This document shows positions 45,603 to 59,236 of a DNA stretch of 64,000 nt, piece by piece. Positions within the stretch are counted from its first letter, which is position 1; the number at the start of each line of letters is the position of its first letter. Both the position numbers and the translations under genes were made by a program. This DNA comes from Methylophilales bacterium LSUCC0135 (lineage in GTDB: Bacteria > Pseudomonadota > Gammaproteobacteria > Burkholderiales > Methylophilaceae). The DNA lies in NCBI GenBank assembly GCA_001704575.1, contig MCAW01000001.1:266486-330485 (forward strand), read 5' to 3'. Below the pieces are notes generated by a model, which did not search any database, was not told the DNA's origin, and was given only the letters and a program-made list of their open reading frames with translations.

Positions 45603-46277
45603 TCAGGGTTTGTTTGATTTATCGAATTTGCTGATGATTTTTGCTGCCCAGTCCCTTCCACCCAAGCCAAAAGCGATGGCAAGCGCAAGAAACACCGCGC
45701 CAAATACAATCACGAACAATGCAGTGAGTAACTGTGTGCCAATATCCAGTTGCTCAAGAGCTACGAACAAGGCAAATACCTGTATCGCATATTCTGCTGT
45801 CGTACTGATGGCGAGCGCACCTTCAAACTTGATACCGTTGAGCCAGGCAAAGATCAGGCGATTAACGAACCTCGCCAGCAAAGTGCCAAAAATCAGAATA
45901 AGAATTGCGACAATGATCTTGGGCAGATAGTTGGCAAGAGAATTGAGCATGCCGGCGACTTCAGTCAAACCAAGCGAGTTTGCGCCGGTGATGACAAACA
46001 GCAGAATGACCAGCCAGTACACTACCATGCTGATAACGCCGCTAAGGCTTAAATCCACGCCGCTATGACTGAGGAAGTGCTCAAGACCGGATCTGTCTGC
46101 GAACTGGTCGAATCGCAATAAGCCAAGCAGACGCTTGACGAGAAAGCAGGAAACCTTCGCGCACACCCAGCCAAAGAAGAGTATGACGATGACTGCCAGC
46201 AGTTTAGGGAAAAATGTGGCTACCTGCCCCCAGAATTCATTCAAAGACATCAGAAAAATATCGATCTGGTTTTGCAT
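45603..46277 (-). CDS. multi-pass membrane protein with conserved TM-helix (MscS-associated) repeats
   Basis: The 224-residue protein has four or five hydrophobic segments and two related units of the kind KLLAVIVILFFGWVCAK and KIIVAILILIFGTLLAR, the paired transmembrane-helix repeat seen next to mechanosensitive channel domains. The MscS beta domain itself is absent. AAGGAGGG precedes ATG 46277 and rejects a longer start at 46385. It may be a small channel-like protein. Function unknown. Confidence 0.8.
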   Translation of the reverse strand: MQNQIDIFLMSLNEFWGQVATFFPKLLAVIVILFFGWVCAKVSCFLVKRLLGLLRFDQFADRSGLEHFLSHSGVDLSLSGVISMVVYWLVILLFVITGANSLGLTEVAGMLNSLANYLPKIIVAILILIFGTLLARFVNRLIFAWLNGIKFEGALAISTTAEYAIQVFALFVALEQLDIGTQLLTALFVIVFGAVFLALAIAFGLGGRDWAAKIISKFDKSNKP

Positions 46278-46411
46278 TGTGCCCTCCTTTTGATTTTTAA
46301 TGCTGAGATATACAGGAATGCCGATGGATACTGGCATTTGATAGGAGTTTCGATTTTCCCTTATATCTTCATTGCAGGCAATCAAGATGGCGATTTTATT
46401 TAATGTAATTT

Positions 46412-46449
46412 GTATAAAAAAAAATTATTTGTTTATTATGTATAAACAA
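46412..46449 (-). terminator. AT-rich hairpin terminator after the DoxX gene
   Basis: On the minus strand TTGTTTAT and ATAAACAA form an 8-bp stem around a 5-nt loop, followed by a run of nine Ts. It lies 8 nt after the stop. The stem is AT-rich but the T tract is strong. Confidence 0.65.
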
Positions 46450-46456
46450 TTTTTAA

Positions 46457-46957
46457 TTAACCAAATTTTCTACGAATGAACGCATCCATACTCATTTTTC
46501 CAGCGCCCGAAAACAGTAACGGTAAAAACATCACAAGAAAGATCAGCGGCAGCTTGTAGTTACCGAAACCGTCGTTATTCTCATCCACTATTCGGTAGCC
46601 GCTGAGCAGCTCCCCAAGAGTGCTCCATTCGGTCGGCCAATGCACCGCAGCAATCGCGACCACTGTGAGTATCATCAAGGACATGCTGAAGAACCTCGTT
46701 GCAAGACCGATCAACAGCGCGCCTGCGCCAATCAACTCAAACCAGGTGGCGACCTGCCAGCTGATTTCCGGCGGCAATAAATTGAATGGAAATGGAAATG
46801 CGATCTGATCGAACCAGTTGGACCCCGTGAGTTTTGTGTACCCTGCCTCACCGAACTCCCAGGCCAGCACCAGCCGTAGCAACAGAGGGGGTATCACGGT
46901 TGCGTATCTGTCCAGAATGCCCGTCAATTGAAAATAGATTTGTATAACGTTGCCCAT
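46457..46957 (-). CDS. DoxX family membrane protein
   Basis: The 166-residue protein has four hydrophobic segments and family features near the N-terminus ([19 protein letters not shown]) and in the centre ([17 protein letters not shown]). DoxX proteins are small quinone-linked or redox-linked membrane proteins, and some act with other oxidoreductases. It is 86 bp downstream of the msrP-msrQ pair on the same strand, so cotranscription is possible. Confidence 0.85.
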   Translation of the reverse strand: MGNVIQIYFQLTGILDRYATVIPPLLLRLVLAWEFGEAGYTKLTGSNWFDQIAFPFPFNLLPPEISWQVATWFELIGAGALLIGLATRFFSMSLMILTVVAIAAVHWPTEWSTLGELLSGYRIVDENNDGFGNYKLPLIFLVMFLPLLFSGAGKMSMDAFIRRKFG

Positions 46958-47043
46958 GCGGCCTCCCGTGTGTAATTGCGTGATTGGTATGCATTTGTCG
47001 GATCGGGAGGGAAATCATTACAGGTTCTGATCAGGCGCCGTAA

Positions 47044-47679
47044 TCATGAGCCCGCATTGCCGGTATGTTTTGCGCGCTGTAAATTTTTCTGCCAGTGTAT
47101 GAGCCTGATCCCCAGCAGCAATAGCAGTACAACCGCATAGGCCAGCGGTTCGCGTATATCCTTCTTGACCAGCCACCAGAAGTGCAGCACCGCCAGTATC
47201 GCAATTGGATACACCATGGCGTGCAGATGTTTCCAGCGCCTGCCCAGCTTTCGCATCATGGCATTACTGGATGTCAGCGCCAGCGGTATGGACAGCATGA
47301 AAGCGAGAAAACCGACCAGAACATACGGATGTTTGATGATGTGCTTACTGATTTCACGCCAGTCAAACCAATGATCAAGCCAGATGTAACTTGTGAAATG
47401 CAGGCAGGCATAAAAGAACATGAACAGACCGGCCATTCTCCTGAGCTGAATCGGCCAGGCCACGCCGGTCAACAGACGGAGGGGCGTCAGCGACAGCACA
47501 ATCAGCAACATCACCAGGGCCCAGGTGCCGGTTGAGCGTTCAATGAATTCGATCGGGTTGGCGCTAAGAGATTCTGTCGCAGCCAGCCATACAAGCCTTG
47601 CCAGCGGGATCAGTGCCAGAATGAACAGGACAAGCCTTATCCATCTGAGCCGGGATTTGTCTGGCTGAGAGAAGCGCAT
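47044..47679 (-). CDS. msrQ: haem-binding membrane subunit MsrQ
   Basis: MsrQ passes electrons from the quinone pool or flavin reductase to MsrP. The 211-residue protein has about six transmembrane helices and the ferric-reductase-like fold, with conserved His in YACLHFTSY, RWKHLHAMVY and AVLHFWW as haem ligands. Its ATG directly follows the msrP stop (TAG-ATG), so the pair is cotranslated. Confidence 0.95.
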   Translation of the reverse strand: MRFSQPDKSRLRWIRLVLFILALIPLARLVWLAATESLSANPIEFIERSTGTWALVMLLIVLSLTPLRLLTGVAWPIQLRRMAGLFMFFYACLHFTSYIWLDHWFDWREISKHIIKHPYVLVGFLAFMLSIPLALTSSNAMMRKLGRRWKHLHAMVYPIAILAVLHFWWLVKKDIREPLAYAVVLLLLLGIRLIHWQKNLQRAKHTGNAGS

Positions 47680-48648
<969 letters not shown>

Positions 48649-48730
48649 GATAGCCACCTTGTCTGCTTGTTGAATTCCTGTTTGACTCGCTTTAGTCGCA
48701 GATCGGGCCGCTACCTTACATCATGATTGA

Positions 48731-51573
<2,843 letters not shown>

Positions 51574-52920
51574 TCAGGAAAATAAACGTAAAGCGGTGGG
51601 GCTGCCCGGCACAATGCCACGAGTCAGCATTTTTGCCTGGATCACTTTCAATTGCTGACGGATCTTCTCGATCTGCGCTTCATCAAGCACCCGCTGATGA
51701 TCATCGACCAGACTGGCGCCGAGGCTTTTTTCCATTTGCCGTGCCATCAGCACCATCTGGTTGAATGTTTCCAGACAGTTTTTCACGCGCGGGATATCGA
51801 GCTGAAATGTAATGCCGTATATCACCGAAGTACGCAGCATCTCCGGGCTGAATGGATTGTTGTCGCGATTAATGACCGAAAACAGACGCAAGCCTTCCTC
51901 ATTCGAACTGTGAAAACCGCCATCAGCGGAGAGTTCAAGCCCGTTGACTTCGGCAAGCCCTCTGAATTTGGTGCCGGTGAACGGCCCATTGGCGCCCTGC
52001 ATAAGATGAAAGCCCACCATCTGGTCGACATCGATACAGAACTGATCCAGCTCGTTGGCAATCTGCCATGCATCGCCTTCCGGCTGCCAGGTCAGCTCTG
52101 CTTGCAGTCTGGCAGCAAGCCGCTCCACTTCATGCCGGAAGCGATCAAGCATGTTCTGCGAGACAAAACCGGCACGATCAGCCAGCTGCAAACGGCAGCT
52201 TGCCATGGTAAAAACCGTGGCATCCTCTTGCGGCCCGATCAAATGCCATAGACCGCTGGAATCCAGCCCGTGCATCGCCTTGGGTTTGTCGATGTCCGCA
52301 ACTGCTGCCAGGAATTCGCGCAGCCTGTTGCCTGTAACCGCTTCAGGCAATGACAGCAAAGCGACCAGATCAACCAGGAGATCGTTTTCCGGGCTCAGCG
52401 CCACAGCAGCCTGCTCGACAAGTTCCGGCACCTGTCCTGCCCCTTCCGCTGGTAACGCTTGTTCTGCCTGCGGCCGCACTTCTGGCTCAAGGGACGATTC
52501 GGAATACACACTATTCACGACATGGTCAGGCTCGCCGGCGTCAACTTCTGCATGATTCTGTGCAACTTCCGCTGCGGTTTTTTCATCCACCTCTTCAATA
52601 CTTTGCGGCTCCTGCATTACCGGTTGCATGGGCGCTGAGTGCGGCGTTACCAGTTCAGCAGGTTTTACACGGGTAATCACGACAGCGGTCTCTTCGAGTT
52701 CGTCCTCAGACGCTATCGAGCTCAGCGGCTGTGACTTTTCCTTCAGGATGGCGGCGGCATCGAAATCGAATTCATCGTTCAGCAAAGCGTCGCCCTTGGG
52801 TGACCCGAAGCGGCGATTGGTTTCATTTCTGAACTTGCGCTCCTGCCACCAGTTGAAGGCGATGACGCCGAAGATAATGACGATGCCGAGCGCGAGCAAG
52901 GCCAGTTGCAAATCATTCAT
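51574..52920 (-). CDS. zipA: cell division protein ZipA
   Basis: ZipA tethers FtsZ to the membrane. The 448-residue protein has one N-terminal transmembrane helix (residues about 6-24, LALLALGIVIIFGVIAFNWW), a long Pro/Gln/Glu-rich disordered linker, and a C-terminal globular FtsZ-binding domain (about 265-440). The linker is longer than in E. coli. It stands between smc and ligA, the usual betaproteobacterial order. Confidence 0.92.
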   Translation of the reverse strand: MNDLQLALLALGIVIIFGVIAFNWWQERKFRNETNRRFGSPKGDALLNDEFDFDAAAILKEKSQPLSSIASEDELEETAVVITRVKPAELVTPHSAPMQPVMQEPQSIEEVDEKTAAEVAQNHAEVDAGEPDHVVNSVYSESSLEPEVRPQAEQALPAEGAGQVPELVEQAAVALSPENDLLVDLVALLSLPEAVTGNRLREFLAAVADIDKPKAMHGLDSSGLWHLIGPQEDATVFTMASCRLQLADRAGFVSQNMLDRFRHEVERLAARLQAELTWQPEGDAWQIANELDQFCIDVDQMVGFHLMQGANGPFTGTKFRGLAEVNGLELSADGGFHSSNEEGLRLFSVINRDNNPFSPEMLRTSVIYGITFQLDIPRVKNCLETFNQMVLMARQMEKSLGASLVDDHQRVLDEAQIEKIRQQLKVIQAKMLTRGIVPGSPTALRLFS

Positions 52921-52940
52921 GTCTGTTCCATCTCCCAGCG

Positions 52941-55900
52941 TTATACCAGCGCTTGATCATGCATCTGCATGGCGGCCTCAATGTCGACCTCGACGATTCG
53001 TGAAACCCCGGATTCCTGCATGGTGACGCCGATCAGCTGCTGTGCCATTTCCATGGTTATTTTATTATGGCTCACAAATAAAAACTGTGTGCGCTCGGAC
53101 ATTTTTTTGACCAGATTGCAAAAACGTTCGGTATTGCTGTCATCCAGCGGCGCATCGACTTCATCCATCAGGCAGAACGGCGCAGGGTTGAGCCGGAACA
53201 ACGCGAACACCAGTGCTAGAGCAGTCAGCGCTTTTTCGCCGCCGGAAAGCAGATGGATGGTACTGTTCTTTTTGCCGGGCGGCTGCGCAAAAACCTGCAT
53301 GCCGGTATCCAGTATTTCTTCGCCCAGCAATTCCAGACGCGCCTGGCCGCCGCCGAACAACAGGCTGAACAGTTCGCCGAAGTTACGATTGGCTTCATCG
53401 AAAGTCTGCTGCAAACGGCTTCGTGTTTCCCTGTCGATGCGGCGAATGGCATCCTCCAGCGTTGCAACCGCCTCGGTCAGGTCTGCCGACTGGCTGTCGA
53501 GGTAAGTCTTGCGCTCTCGTTCGCTGGCAAGTTCCTGAATCGCAGCAAGATTGACCGGCCCCAGTGTTTCGATTTGCTGCGATATTGCCCCGACTTTTTC
53601 TTCCAACCCGGAAAGTTTGATGTTGGCCGGCAAATCCTGCGCCAGAACAGCCTCGTCCAGCCGGCCGGCAATCAGGGCTTCCTGACATTGCTCGAAATGC
53701 AATCTGGCCTCTTGCTCGACAAGCCGGGATTGCTCCAGCTTGTCACGCAAGGGATGCAGCATCTGTTCATTCTGCATGCGGTTGCGCTCCTGATCCTGCA
53801 ATTCACTTTCGGCCTGCGCAAGCTGATTGCGCACTTCTACCAGCCCTGCCTCAGCAAGTTGTTTGCGCGTCAGAGCCTGGGCGAGCTGGGCTTTCAAGCC
53901 TTCTATGCGTGCCGCTTCGAGCAGCGCCAAGGTATCCTGCCGCCGCATGGTCAATGATTTCAATTCCTCAAGCGAAGACTTAAGTCTTTCATTTAATTCA
54001 TTGATATTATTTGATATAAGTTTTTTGTTAAATATCTTTTCCTGTGCTGCACGTTCGGCACTCTGCAGACTCTGACGCGCTTTATTCAGGACGTTCTGTG
54101 CGTCTTCACGCTGCTGTAGCAACGCATCGCACTTCTGCTTGAGCTGAGGTAGCTGCTGCTCCGCCTGCGCGATACGCGCCTGCAATTCGGCGCTTTGTCT
54201 GGTCGAGATTTCCAGTTTGCCTGCCAGCGTCAACTGTTCCTGCTCGATTACCCGCTTTCTTTCGCTTGTGTGCTGCAGCTGCTGGTCCAGACGCTGGATT
54301 TCTAGTGTGTGCTGGTGCACGCGCTGATGATGCTCGCGCAGTTCGCGCTGAAGCTCGTGCAAGGTCTGCTGCATACGCTGCATGTCTTCCTCTGCCTGCT
54401 TGACATCGGCGGCGGCCTCAGCCAGGGATCTCTGTGCCGGCGGCAATGAGGCTTTGAGCGTTTCCAGCTCACGCTGCCTTTCCAGCACGCCATGCAAGGC
54501 GCTTTGCGGGCTGAACAAAGTCAGGCTGTGGCGTGTGTGGATATCGCCTGTTTGGCTTACCAGCATTTCGCCTGCCTTGAGTTCTTGGCGTGCGGCATTG
54601 GCTGCCACGCCGTCTTCAAGCAGATAGACACCCGTTAGCCAATCGTGCACGGCCGCAGCGACATCAGGGTTCATCTTCTCAATCACGTCGACCAGCGGTT
54701 TTAACGAGGCCTCACTTTTACCAGCAGTACATTCGCCGGGCTCTGACAGCACGATGGTGGAAGGCGGCCGCGATGCAGCATCATATTCAAGCCCGGGCTT
54801 GATCAAGCTATTGAGTCGGGCACCCAGAACGGCTTCGATCGCAGTTTCCCAGCCGCTGACGATCGACAGTTTCTGCCAGAGACGTGCGCTATCCTGCAGC
54901 CCCTGTTGCTGCAGCCACTGGTCCAGCCTGGCTTCATGACCGATGGACTGCTGTATTTTGGAAAGTGAGCTGACCTGCGCCTCCAGATGCGCCAATTCGT
55001 GCTGTGCTTCCTGGTGTTGCAAGCGCAATGCCTTGATTTTTTCGGCTTGTTGCTGTTCGCGGGCCCGTAAAACAGCTATTTCCTCTTCCTGCCGGGCTGA
55101 CTGCTTCTGCAGCTCAGTGAGATCATCTCGCTTGTGCTGCAGAATCTGCGCATCCGGCAATTGCAGGCTTTGCAGGTCGAGCGCGAGACCTTGCAAGCGC
55201 TGCTGAAGCTCATCGATGCTTTTTTGCGCAAAGCCGAGCTGACTGGTTTCCAGCCTTAGCGCCTGCCCGGTTTCGGTCAGCGCCTTTTGCGCTTCGTTCA
55301 TTGCCAGCTGACTGGCAGAATAAGCCGCTTCATGCCGGGGCAGCGCTTCCCGCAAGGCAGAAAGTTCGGCGACACTGCTTTCTTCGTCGCTCTCTGCTTC
55401 TTGCTTGCGGGCCATCAATTCAGCCAGGTTCTGGTCGAGTGTGCGCTGCTGTGCCTCCAGTTTTTCAGATTGGGCAATCATTTGCTGCAGTTGCGAGTCG
55501 AGACGCTCGCGTGCTTCCTGCGTGTGCTTGACTTGTTGTTCAAGGCCGGATACTTCGGCATTGCTTTCGTAGTAGCGCGTCTGCGCCTGTTGTACTGCCT
55601 CGGTCGTGGAAAAATGCTGCTGACGCAGGGTTTCCAGCAGGTTTTCGGTTTTACGCAGGTTCGACATCTGCGCCTCCAGCTCATTGACCAGTTTTTCCAC
55701 CTGCCTGCGGGTTTTTTCCCAGGCAATCCCGGCATCGCGTTTTTTCAAAAGCCAGAGCTGCCCCTGAGCGTGTTTGAGCGCGTCCTGCAATTGGTGATAC
55801 TGCTGCGTGACGACGGCCTGCGACTCAAGCCGGGTGATCTGTTTATCCATTTCCTGACGGATATCTTCGACGCGCGTCAGATTTTCGCGCGTATCGCGCA

Positions 55901-56450
55901 GCCGCAACTCGGTTTCACGACGGCGCTCTTTGTATTTGGAAATCCCTGCCGCCTCTTCCAGAAACACCCGCAGCTCTTCCGGCCTGGCTTCGACGATACG
56001 TGAAATGGTGTTCTGCCCTATGATCGCATAGGCGCGTCCGCCGAGACCGGTGCCGAGAAACAGATCAGCCACATCCCGGCGCCTTACCGGCGTGTTGTTG
56101 ATGTAGTAACTGGAGCCCTTGTCGCGCTCGATCACGCGCTTCACTGAAATCTCTGCATACTGGGACCATTCGCCGCTGGCGCCGCCGAGACTGTTGTCAA
56201 AAACCAGTTCGACGCTGGCACGGGAAATCGCCTTGCGGTTGGCCGAGCCGTTGAAGATGACATCCTGCATGGAGTCGCCGCGCATTTCGCGCGCCGAGGA
56301 TTCGCCCAGCACCCAGCGTATGGATTCCATGACGTTGGATTTGCCGCAACCATTGGGTCCGACGACCCCGACACGCTGACCGCTGAGATGCAAGGTGGTG
56401 GGGTCAACAAAGGACTTGAAGCCGGCAAGTTTGAGATGGATCAGGCGCAA
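52941..56450 (-). CDS. smc: chromosome segregation protein SMC
   Basis: SMC compacts and aligns replicated chromosomes with ScpAB. The 1169-residue product has the Walker A loop GPNGCGKSN at 32-40, a long coiled coil to about 510, a hinge at about 515-640, a returning coiled coil, then the ABC signature LSGGEKALTALALVFALF and Walker B LMDEVDAPLDD. The hinge shows several short insertions common in proteobacterial SMC. zipA follows after 20 bp. Confidence 0.97.
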   Translation of the reverse strand: MRLIHLKLAGFKSFVDPTTLHLSGQRVGVVGPNGCGKSNVMESIRWVLGESSAREMRGDSMQDVIFNGSANRKAISRASVELVFDNSLGGASGEWSQYAEISVKRVIERDKGSSYYINNTPVRRRDVADLFLGTGLGGRAYAIIGQNTISRIVEARPEELRVFLEEAAGISKYKERRRETELRLRDTRENLTRVEDIRQEMDKQITRLESQAVVTQQYHQLQDALKHAQGQLWLLKKRDAGIAWEKTRRQVEKLVNELEAQMSNLRKTENLLETLRQQHFSTTEAVQQAQTRYYESNAEVSGLEQQVKHTQEARERLDSQLQQMIAQSEKLEAQQRTLDQNLAELMARKQEAESDEESSVAELSALREALPRHEAAYSASQLAMNEAQKALTETGQALRLETSQLGFAQKSIDELQQRLQGLALDLQSLQLPDAQILQHKRDDLTELQKQSARQEEEIAVLRAREQQQAEKIKALRLQHQEAQHELAHLEAQVSSLSKIQQSIGHEARLDQWLQQQGLQDSARLWQKLSIVSGWETAIEAVLGARLNSLIKPGLEYDAASRPPSTIVLSEPGECTAGKSEASLKPLVDVIEKMNPDVAAAVHDWLTGVYLLEDGVAANAARQELKAGEMLVSQTGDIHTRHSLTLFSPQSALHGVLERQRELETLKASLPPAQRSLAEAAADVKQAEEDMQRMQQTLHELQRELREHHQRVHQHTLEIQRLDQQLQHTSERKRVIEQEQLTLAGKLEISTRQSAELQARIAQAEQQLPQLKQKCDALLQQREDAQNVLNKARQSLQSAERAAQEKIFNKKLISNNINELNERLKSSLEELKSLTMRRQDTLALLEAARIEGLKAQLAQALTRKQLAEAGLVEVRNQLAQAESELQDQERNRMQNEQMLHPLRDKLEQSRLVEQEARLHFEQCQEALIAGRLDEAVLAQDLPANIKLSGLEEKVGAISQQIETLGPVNLAAIQELASERERKTYLDSQSADLTEAVATLEDAIRRIDRETRSRLQQTFDEANRNFGELFSLLFGGGQARLELLGEEILDTGMQVFAQPPGKKNSTIHLLSGGEKALTALALVFALFRLNPAPFCLMDEVDAPLDDSNTERFCNLVKKMSERTQFLFVSHNKITMEMAQQLIGVTMQESGVSRIVEVDIEAAMQMHDQALV

Positions 56451-56514
56451 TTGTCGGAGCTACTTTCGGCAGGCGTCATGGTTGCTGGAACGTCAGGTTT
56501 CTTGTCGGTGTCTG

Positions 56515-56520
56515 TATAAT
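56515..56520 (+). promoter_or_regulatory. -10 box for queF
   Basis: A perfect TATAAT, directly preceded by TG, stands 40 bp upstream of the queF start in the 109-bp divergent gap to smc. The -35 region is weak (GTCAGG at 17 nt). The smc promoter on the other strand is not obvious. Confidence 0.5.
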
Positions 56521-56559
56521 GTCAATTTCGACCATGTGTAGATTTATACGGTAGCCAAT

Positions 56560-56979
56560 ATGTCCAGTCAACCCAGCAAGACCCTTGAAACCTTTGATAA
56601 CCCCAAACCAGAACGCGATTTCCACATCCACATGGAAATCCCCGAGTTTACCTGCCTCTGTCCGAAAACCGGACAACCCGATTTCGCCGTACTGTATCTC
56701 GATTACATTCCCGATCAGAAGTGCGTCGAACTCAAGAGCCTGAAGCTCTACATGTGGTCATTCCGCGACGAAGGCTGTTTCCACGAAGCGGTCACCAACC
56801 GCATTCTGGATGATCTGGTAGCGGCCACAGCGCCGAAGTTCATGCGTCTGACAGCAAAATTCTATGTGCGCGGCGGCGTTTTCACCAATGTCGTGGCCGA
56901 GCATCGCAAACCAGGCTGGCAACCTTTACCCAGAGTCGATCTGACCCAGTTCGAGGCGCAATCCAACACCCGCGGCTGA
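56560..56979 (+). CDS. queF: NADPH-dependent preQ1 synthase QueF
   Basis: QueF reduces the nitrile preQ0 to preQ1 for the queuosine tRNA modification. The 139-residue single-domain (unimodular) form has the catalytic Cys34 and Asp41 in [11 protein letters not shown], and the substrate-binding His75-Glu76 in CFHEAV. No preQ1 riboswitch is recognisable in the short leader. It is divergent from smc. Confidence 0.96.
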   Translation: MSSQPSKTLETFDNPKPERDFHIHMEIPEFTCLCPKTGQPDFAVLYLDYIPDQKCVELKSLKLYMWSFRDEGCFHEAVTNRILDDLVAATAPKFMRLTAKFYVRGGVFTNVVAEHRKPGWQPLPRVDLTQFEAQSNTRG

Positions 56980-57013
56980 GCGCGGGCCTCGATGACAAAA
57001 CCAGCTGACTGAC

Positions 57014-59224
57014 TTGAAACCTTCATCGCACGCCAACCCGATGTGGCCATTCATTCGGGCGAATTTCGCTTACATGCTGAGCGGCAAATTGCGCTCGAAA
57101 AGAGGCTATCAGCCGGTTGCCGGCCACCGGGTGCCTGCTGATTTTTCCGGCATCGGTGTTGCCACAGCCGCGAATCCTGCAATCGACACTTATGTGATTC
57201 AGCAACTCAAGGCCTTGGGTGTTCGCCAGGTCAGGCTGGATTTCACCTATGGCGATGCAAGTAACCATGTCGGCCGTTTTTTGCAGACGCTTTGCGATGA
57301 TGGGTTTAGCGTGATGCTGCATCTGGTACAGCCGTTCGAGGCTGCCCGCAACATGCAAGCGGCTGATGCGCAACAACAATGGCAGGAATTTGTCGCCGAT
57401 ACACTGGCGCGTTACGGCGATCGTATCGAGTTGCTGGAGATAGGCTCCACCATCAACCGCAAGCGCTGGGCCGGTTACACGCTGCAAACATTCCTGACCG
57501 CCTGGGGTCTGGCGCATGGCGAGGCGCGCACCAGAAAGATCAGGCTGGCCGGGCCCAATATCACGGATTTCGAACCACCCTACAACATCGGCATATTGTC
57601 GATTCTGAAAAGCTGCGGGCAATTGCCCGACATTCACACCGACAACCTTTTTTCCGAACGCTGCACCGAGCCGGAGCGCGACGACCACAAGATTCTCGGC
57701 CACCGTCTCGCGCCGCTCGGCGGCTTCAGGCTGGTGAAAAAAGCCTTTGTGCTGCAGGAAATCGGCCAGCACTTCGGGGTGCCGCAACTGCATTCACCGG
57801 CCGCTTTCTGGACTTTGCCGCGCATTCACAGGTTGTTACCGGACGGCGAACAGAAACAGGCGGATTACCTGGCGCGCTACATGCTGTTGTGCGCTGCCTC
57901 AGGCGCATTGCAACGTGCTGGCTGGGGGCCGCTGATCTGCCATCGCGAGGGTTTGATTGACGACGGCGTCGAGGACTACCCGCAGCTGGAGCGTATTACC
58001 CATTACGTATCCGTGCTGGGCAGCAACTTCAGGATCAGGCCTGCATTCAAGGCTTACCAGACTTTTGTCGCGATGATTCCCGGCAGCTATTACGAAGCTT
58101 GTCTCGATGATGCCGACGGCCTGGAGATTCACGCCTTCAGTCATCAGGACCGTCTGATACACGTCGCATGGACAATCAATGGGCGCGTCGCCGCCTTGCG
58201 CGACATCTACAGCGCCGCCGATCTGCAGGCGGCTGCATGTGTCTCGCGCGATGGCGAGCACCTGAAACAAGCGCCCGATTTCGTGACCGAATCGCCAGTT
58301 TATCTTTGCTGGCCGAAAGGCACGCATTTCGAAGTCAACAAGCACGCTGCTTTGATCAGCGATCTCGCCATTCATGCGCACATCGCCAAGTGTCATTTTC
58401 TCTACCGCGAAGGTGAATGGCGGGGCGCCATACTGGCTTCAGATACGGATGAATTCGAATTGTTGAAAACCGCATTGAATCCGGACAATATCGAAGCCCC
58501 TCGCCGCGACGCCATCTTGCGCAAGGCGCGCAACGCCATCTGGACGATTCCCGACCCGCGCGACCCGGCAAAAAAACTTGTCATCAAACAACCGGTGCAC
58601 ATGCACCTGCACAAAAAACTGCTCGACCGTTTCAAGCCATCGAAGGGTCTGCGTAGCTGGAACGGCGCCTGCGAATTACTCCGGCGCGGTGTTGAAACGG
58701 CACGCCCGGTGGCTTATCTGGAAAAAAGCGGAGACCGGTCGCTGACGCAGAATTACTATATCTGCGAATACGTGGATGCGGATTTTTCCGCGCGCGAGAT
58801 ATTTTCAGCATTCTCCAAAGGAGAAAGTCAGTATCAAGGCGTCAGCGAGGAAGAGATGTACACCCAACTGGCCGAATACCTGCTGACCATGCACGGGCGC
58901 GGCGTATTTTTCAGGGACCTCTCCGGCGGCAATATCCTGGTCAGCAAAGGCAGCGACGGCCGCCTCGAATTCTCATTGATCGACACCGCGCGCGCTCATT
59001 TCTACCAACGCGGCACCATCTTGCCGAAACGCATCGCCGACCTCACCCGCATATGCAACAAGCTACATGCCGAAGGCCGTAACCACTTCATGAATATCTA
59101 CATGGACAAACTGGGCAAACCCTTCAGCCTGCGCTGGCAGCTGCCATTCAACATTTACAACGCCAAGGTCGTCATCAAACGTGCGCTCAAGGGCAAAGCG
59201 CTCAAACGTCTGTTCAAGCGCTGA
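57014..59224 (+). CDS. fusion of a TIM-barrel glycosidase-like domain and an LPS-kinase-like domain
   Basis: The 736-residue protein has two unlike halves. Residues about 30-370 look like a TIM barrel of glycoside-hydrolase type, with SGIGVATAANP, LGVRQVRLDFTYGD, and a possible acid residue in LLEIGSTINRKRWAGY. Residues about 500-720 resemble the Kdo/LPS kinase (WaaP/InaA) fold, with a lysine in KKLVIKQPV, catalytic loop FRDLSGGNIL (Asp635) and a metal Asp657 in SLIDTARAHF. No signal peptide or membrane helix is visible, so action in the cytoplasm on LPS or glycan is possible. TTG 57014 is the first start; ATG 57041 is a good alternative. Neither has a clear Shine-Dalgarno. Confidence 0.75.
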   Translation: MKPSSHANPMWPFIRANFAYMLSGKLRSKRGYQPVAGHRVPADFSGIGVATAANPAIDTYVIQQLKALGVRQVRLDFTYGDASNHVGRFLQTLCDDGFSVMLHLVQPFEAARNMQAADAQQQWQEFVADTLARYGDRIELLEIGSTINRKRWAGYTLQTFLTAWGLAHGEARTRKIRLAGPNITDFEPPYNIGILSILKSCGQLPDIHTDNLFSERCTEPERDDHKILGHRLAPLGGFRLVKKAFVLQEIGQHFGVPQLHSPAAFWTLPRIHRLLPDGEQKQADYLARYMLLCAASGALQRAGWGPLICHREGLIDDGVEDYPQLERITHYVSVLGSNFRIRPAFKAYQTFVAMIPGSYYEACLDDADGLEIHAFSHQDRLIHVAWTINGRVAALRDIYSAADLQAAACVSRDGEHLKQAPDFVTESPVYLCWPKGTHFEVNKHAALISDLAIHAHIAKCHFLYREGEWRGAILASDTDEFELLKTALNPDNIEAPRRDAILRKARNAIWTIPDPRDPAKKLVIKQPVHMHLHKKLLDRFKPSKGLRSWNGACELLRRGVETARPVAYLEKSGDRSLTQNYYICEYVDADFSAREIFSAFSKGESQYQGVSEEEMYTQLAEYLLTMHGRGVFFRDLSGGNILVSKGSDGRLEFSLIDTARAHFYQRGTILPKRIADLTRICNKLHAEGRNHFMNIYMDKLGKPFSLRWQLPFNIYNAKVVIKRALKGKALKRLFKR

Positions 59225-59236
59225 TTTTGCTGTCGG

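Noticed and set aside
56515..56559. preQ1 riboswitch before queF
   Set aside because: The leader is about 33 nt after the likely start site and shows no stem with an A-rich tail and pseudoknot partner.
56969..56987. terminator after queF
   Set aside because: CCCGCG and CGCGGG can pair, but no T run follows and the hairpin overlaps the stop codon.
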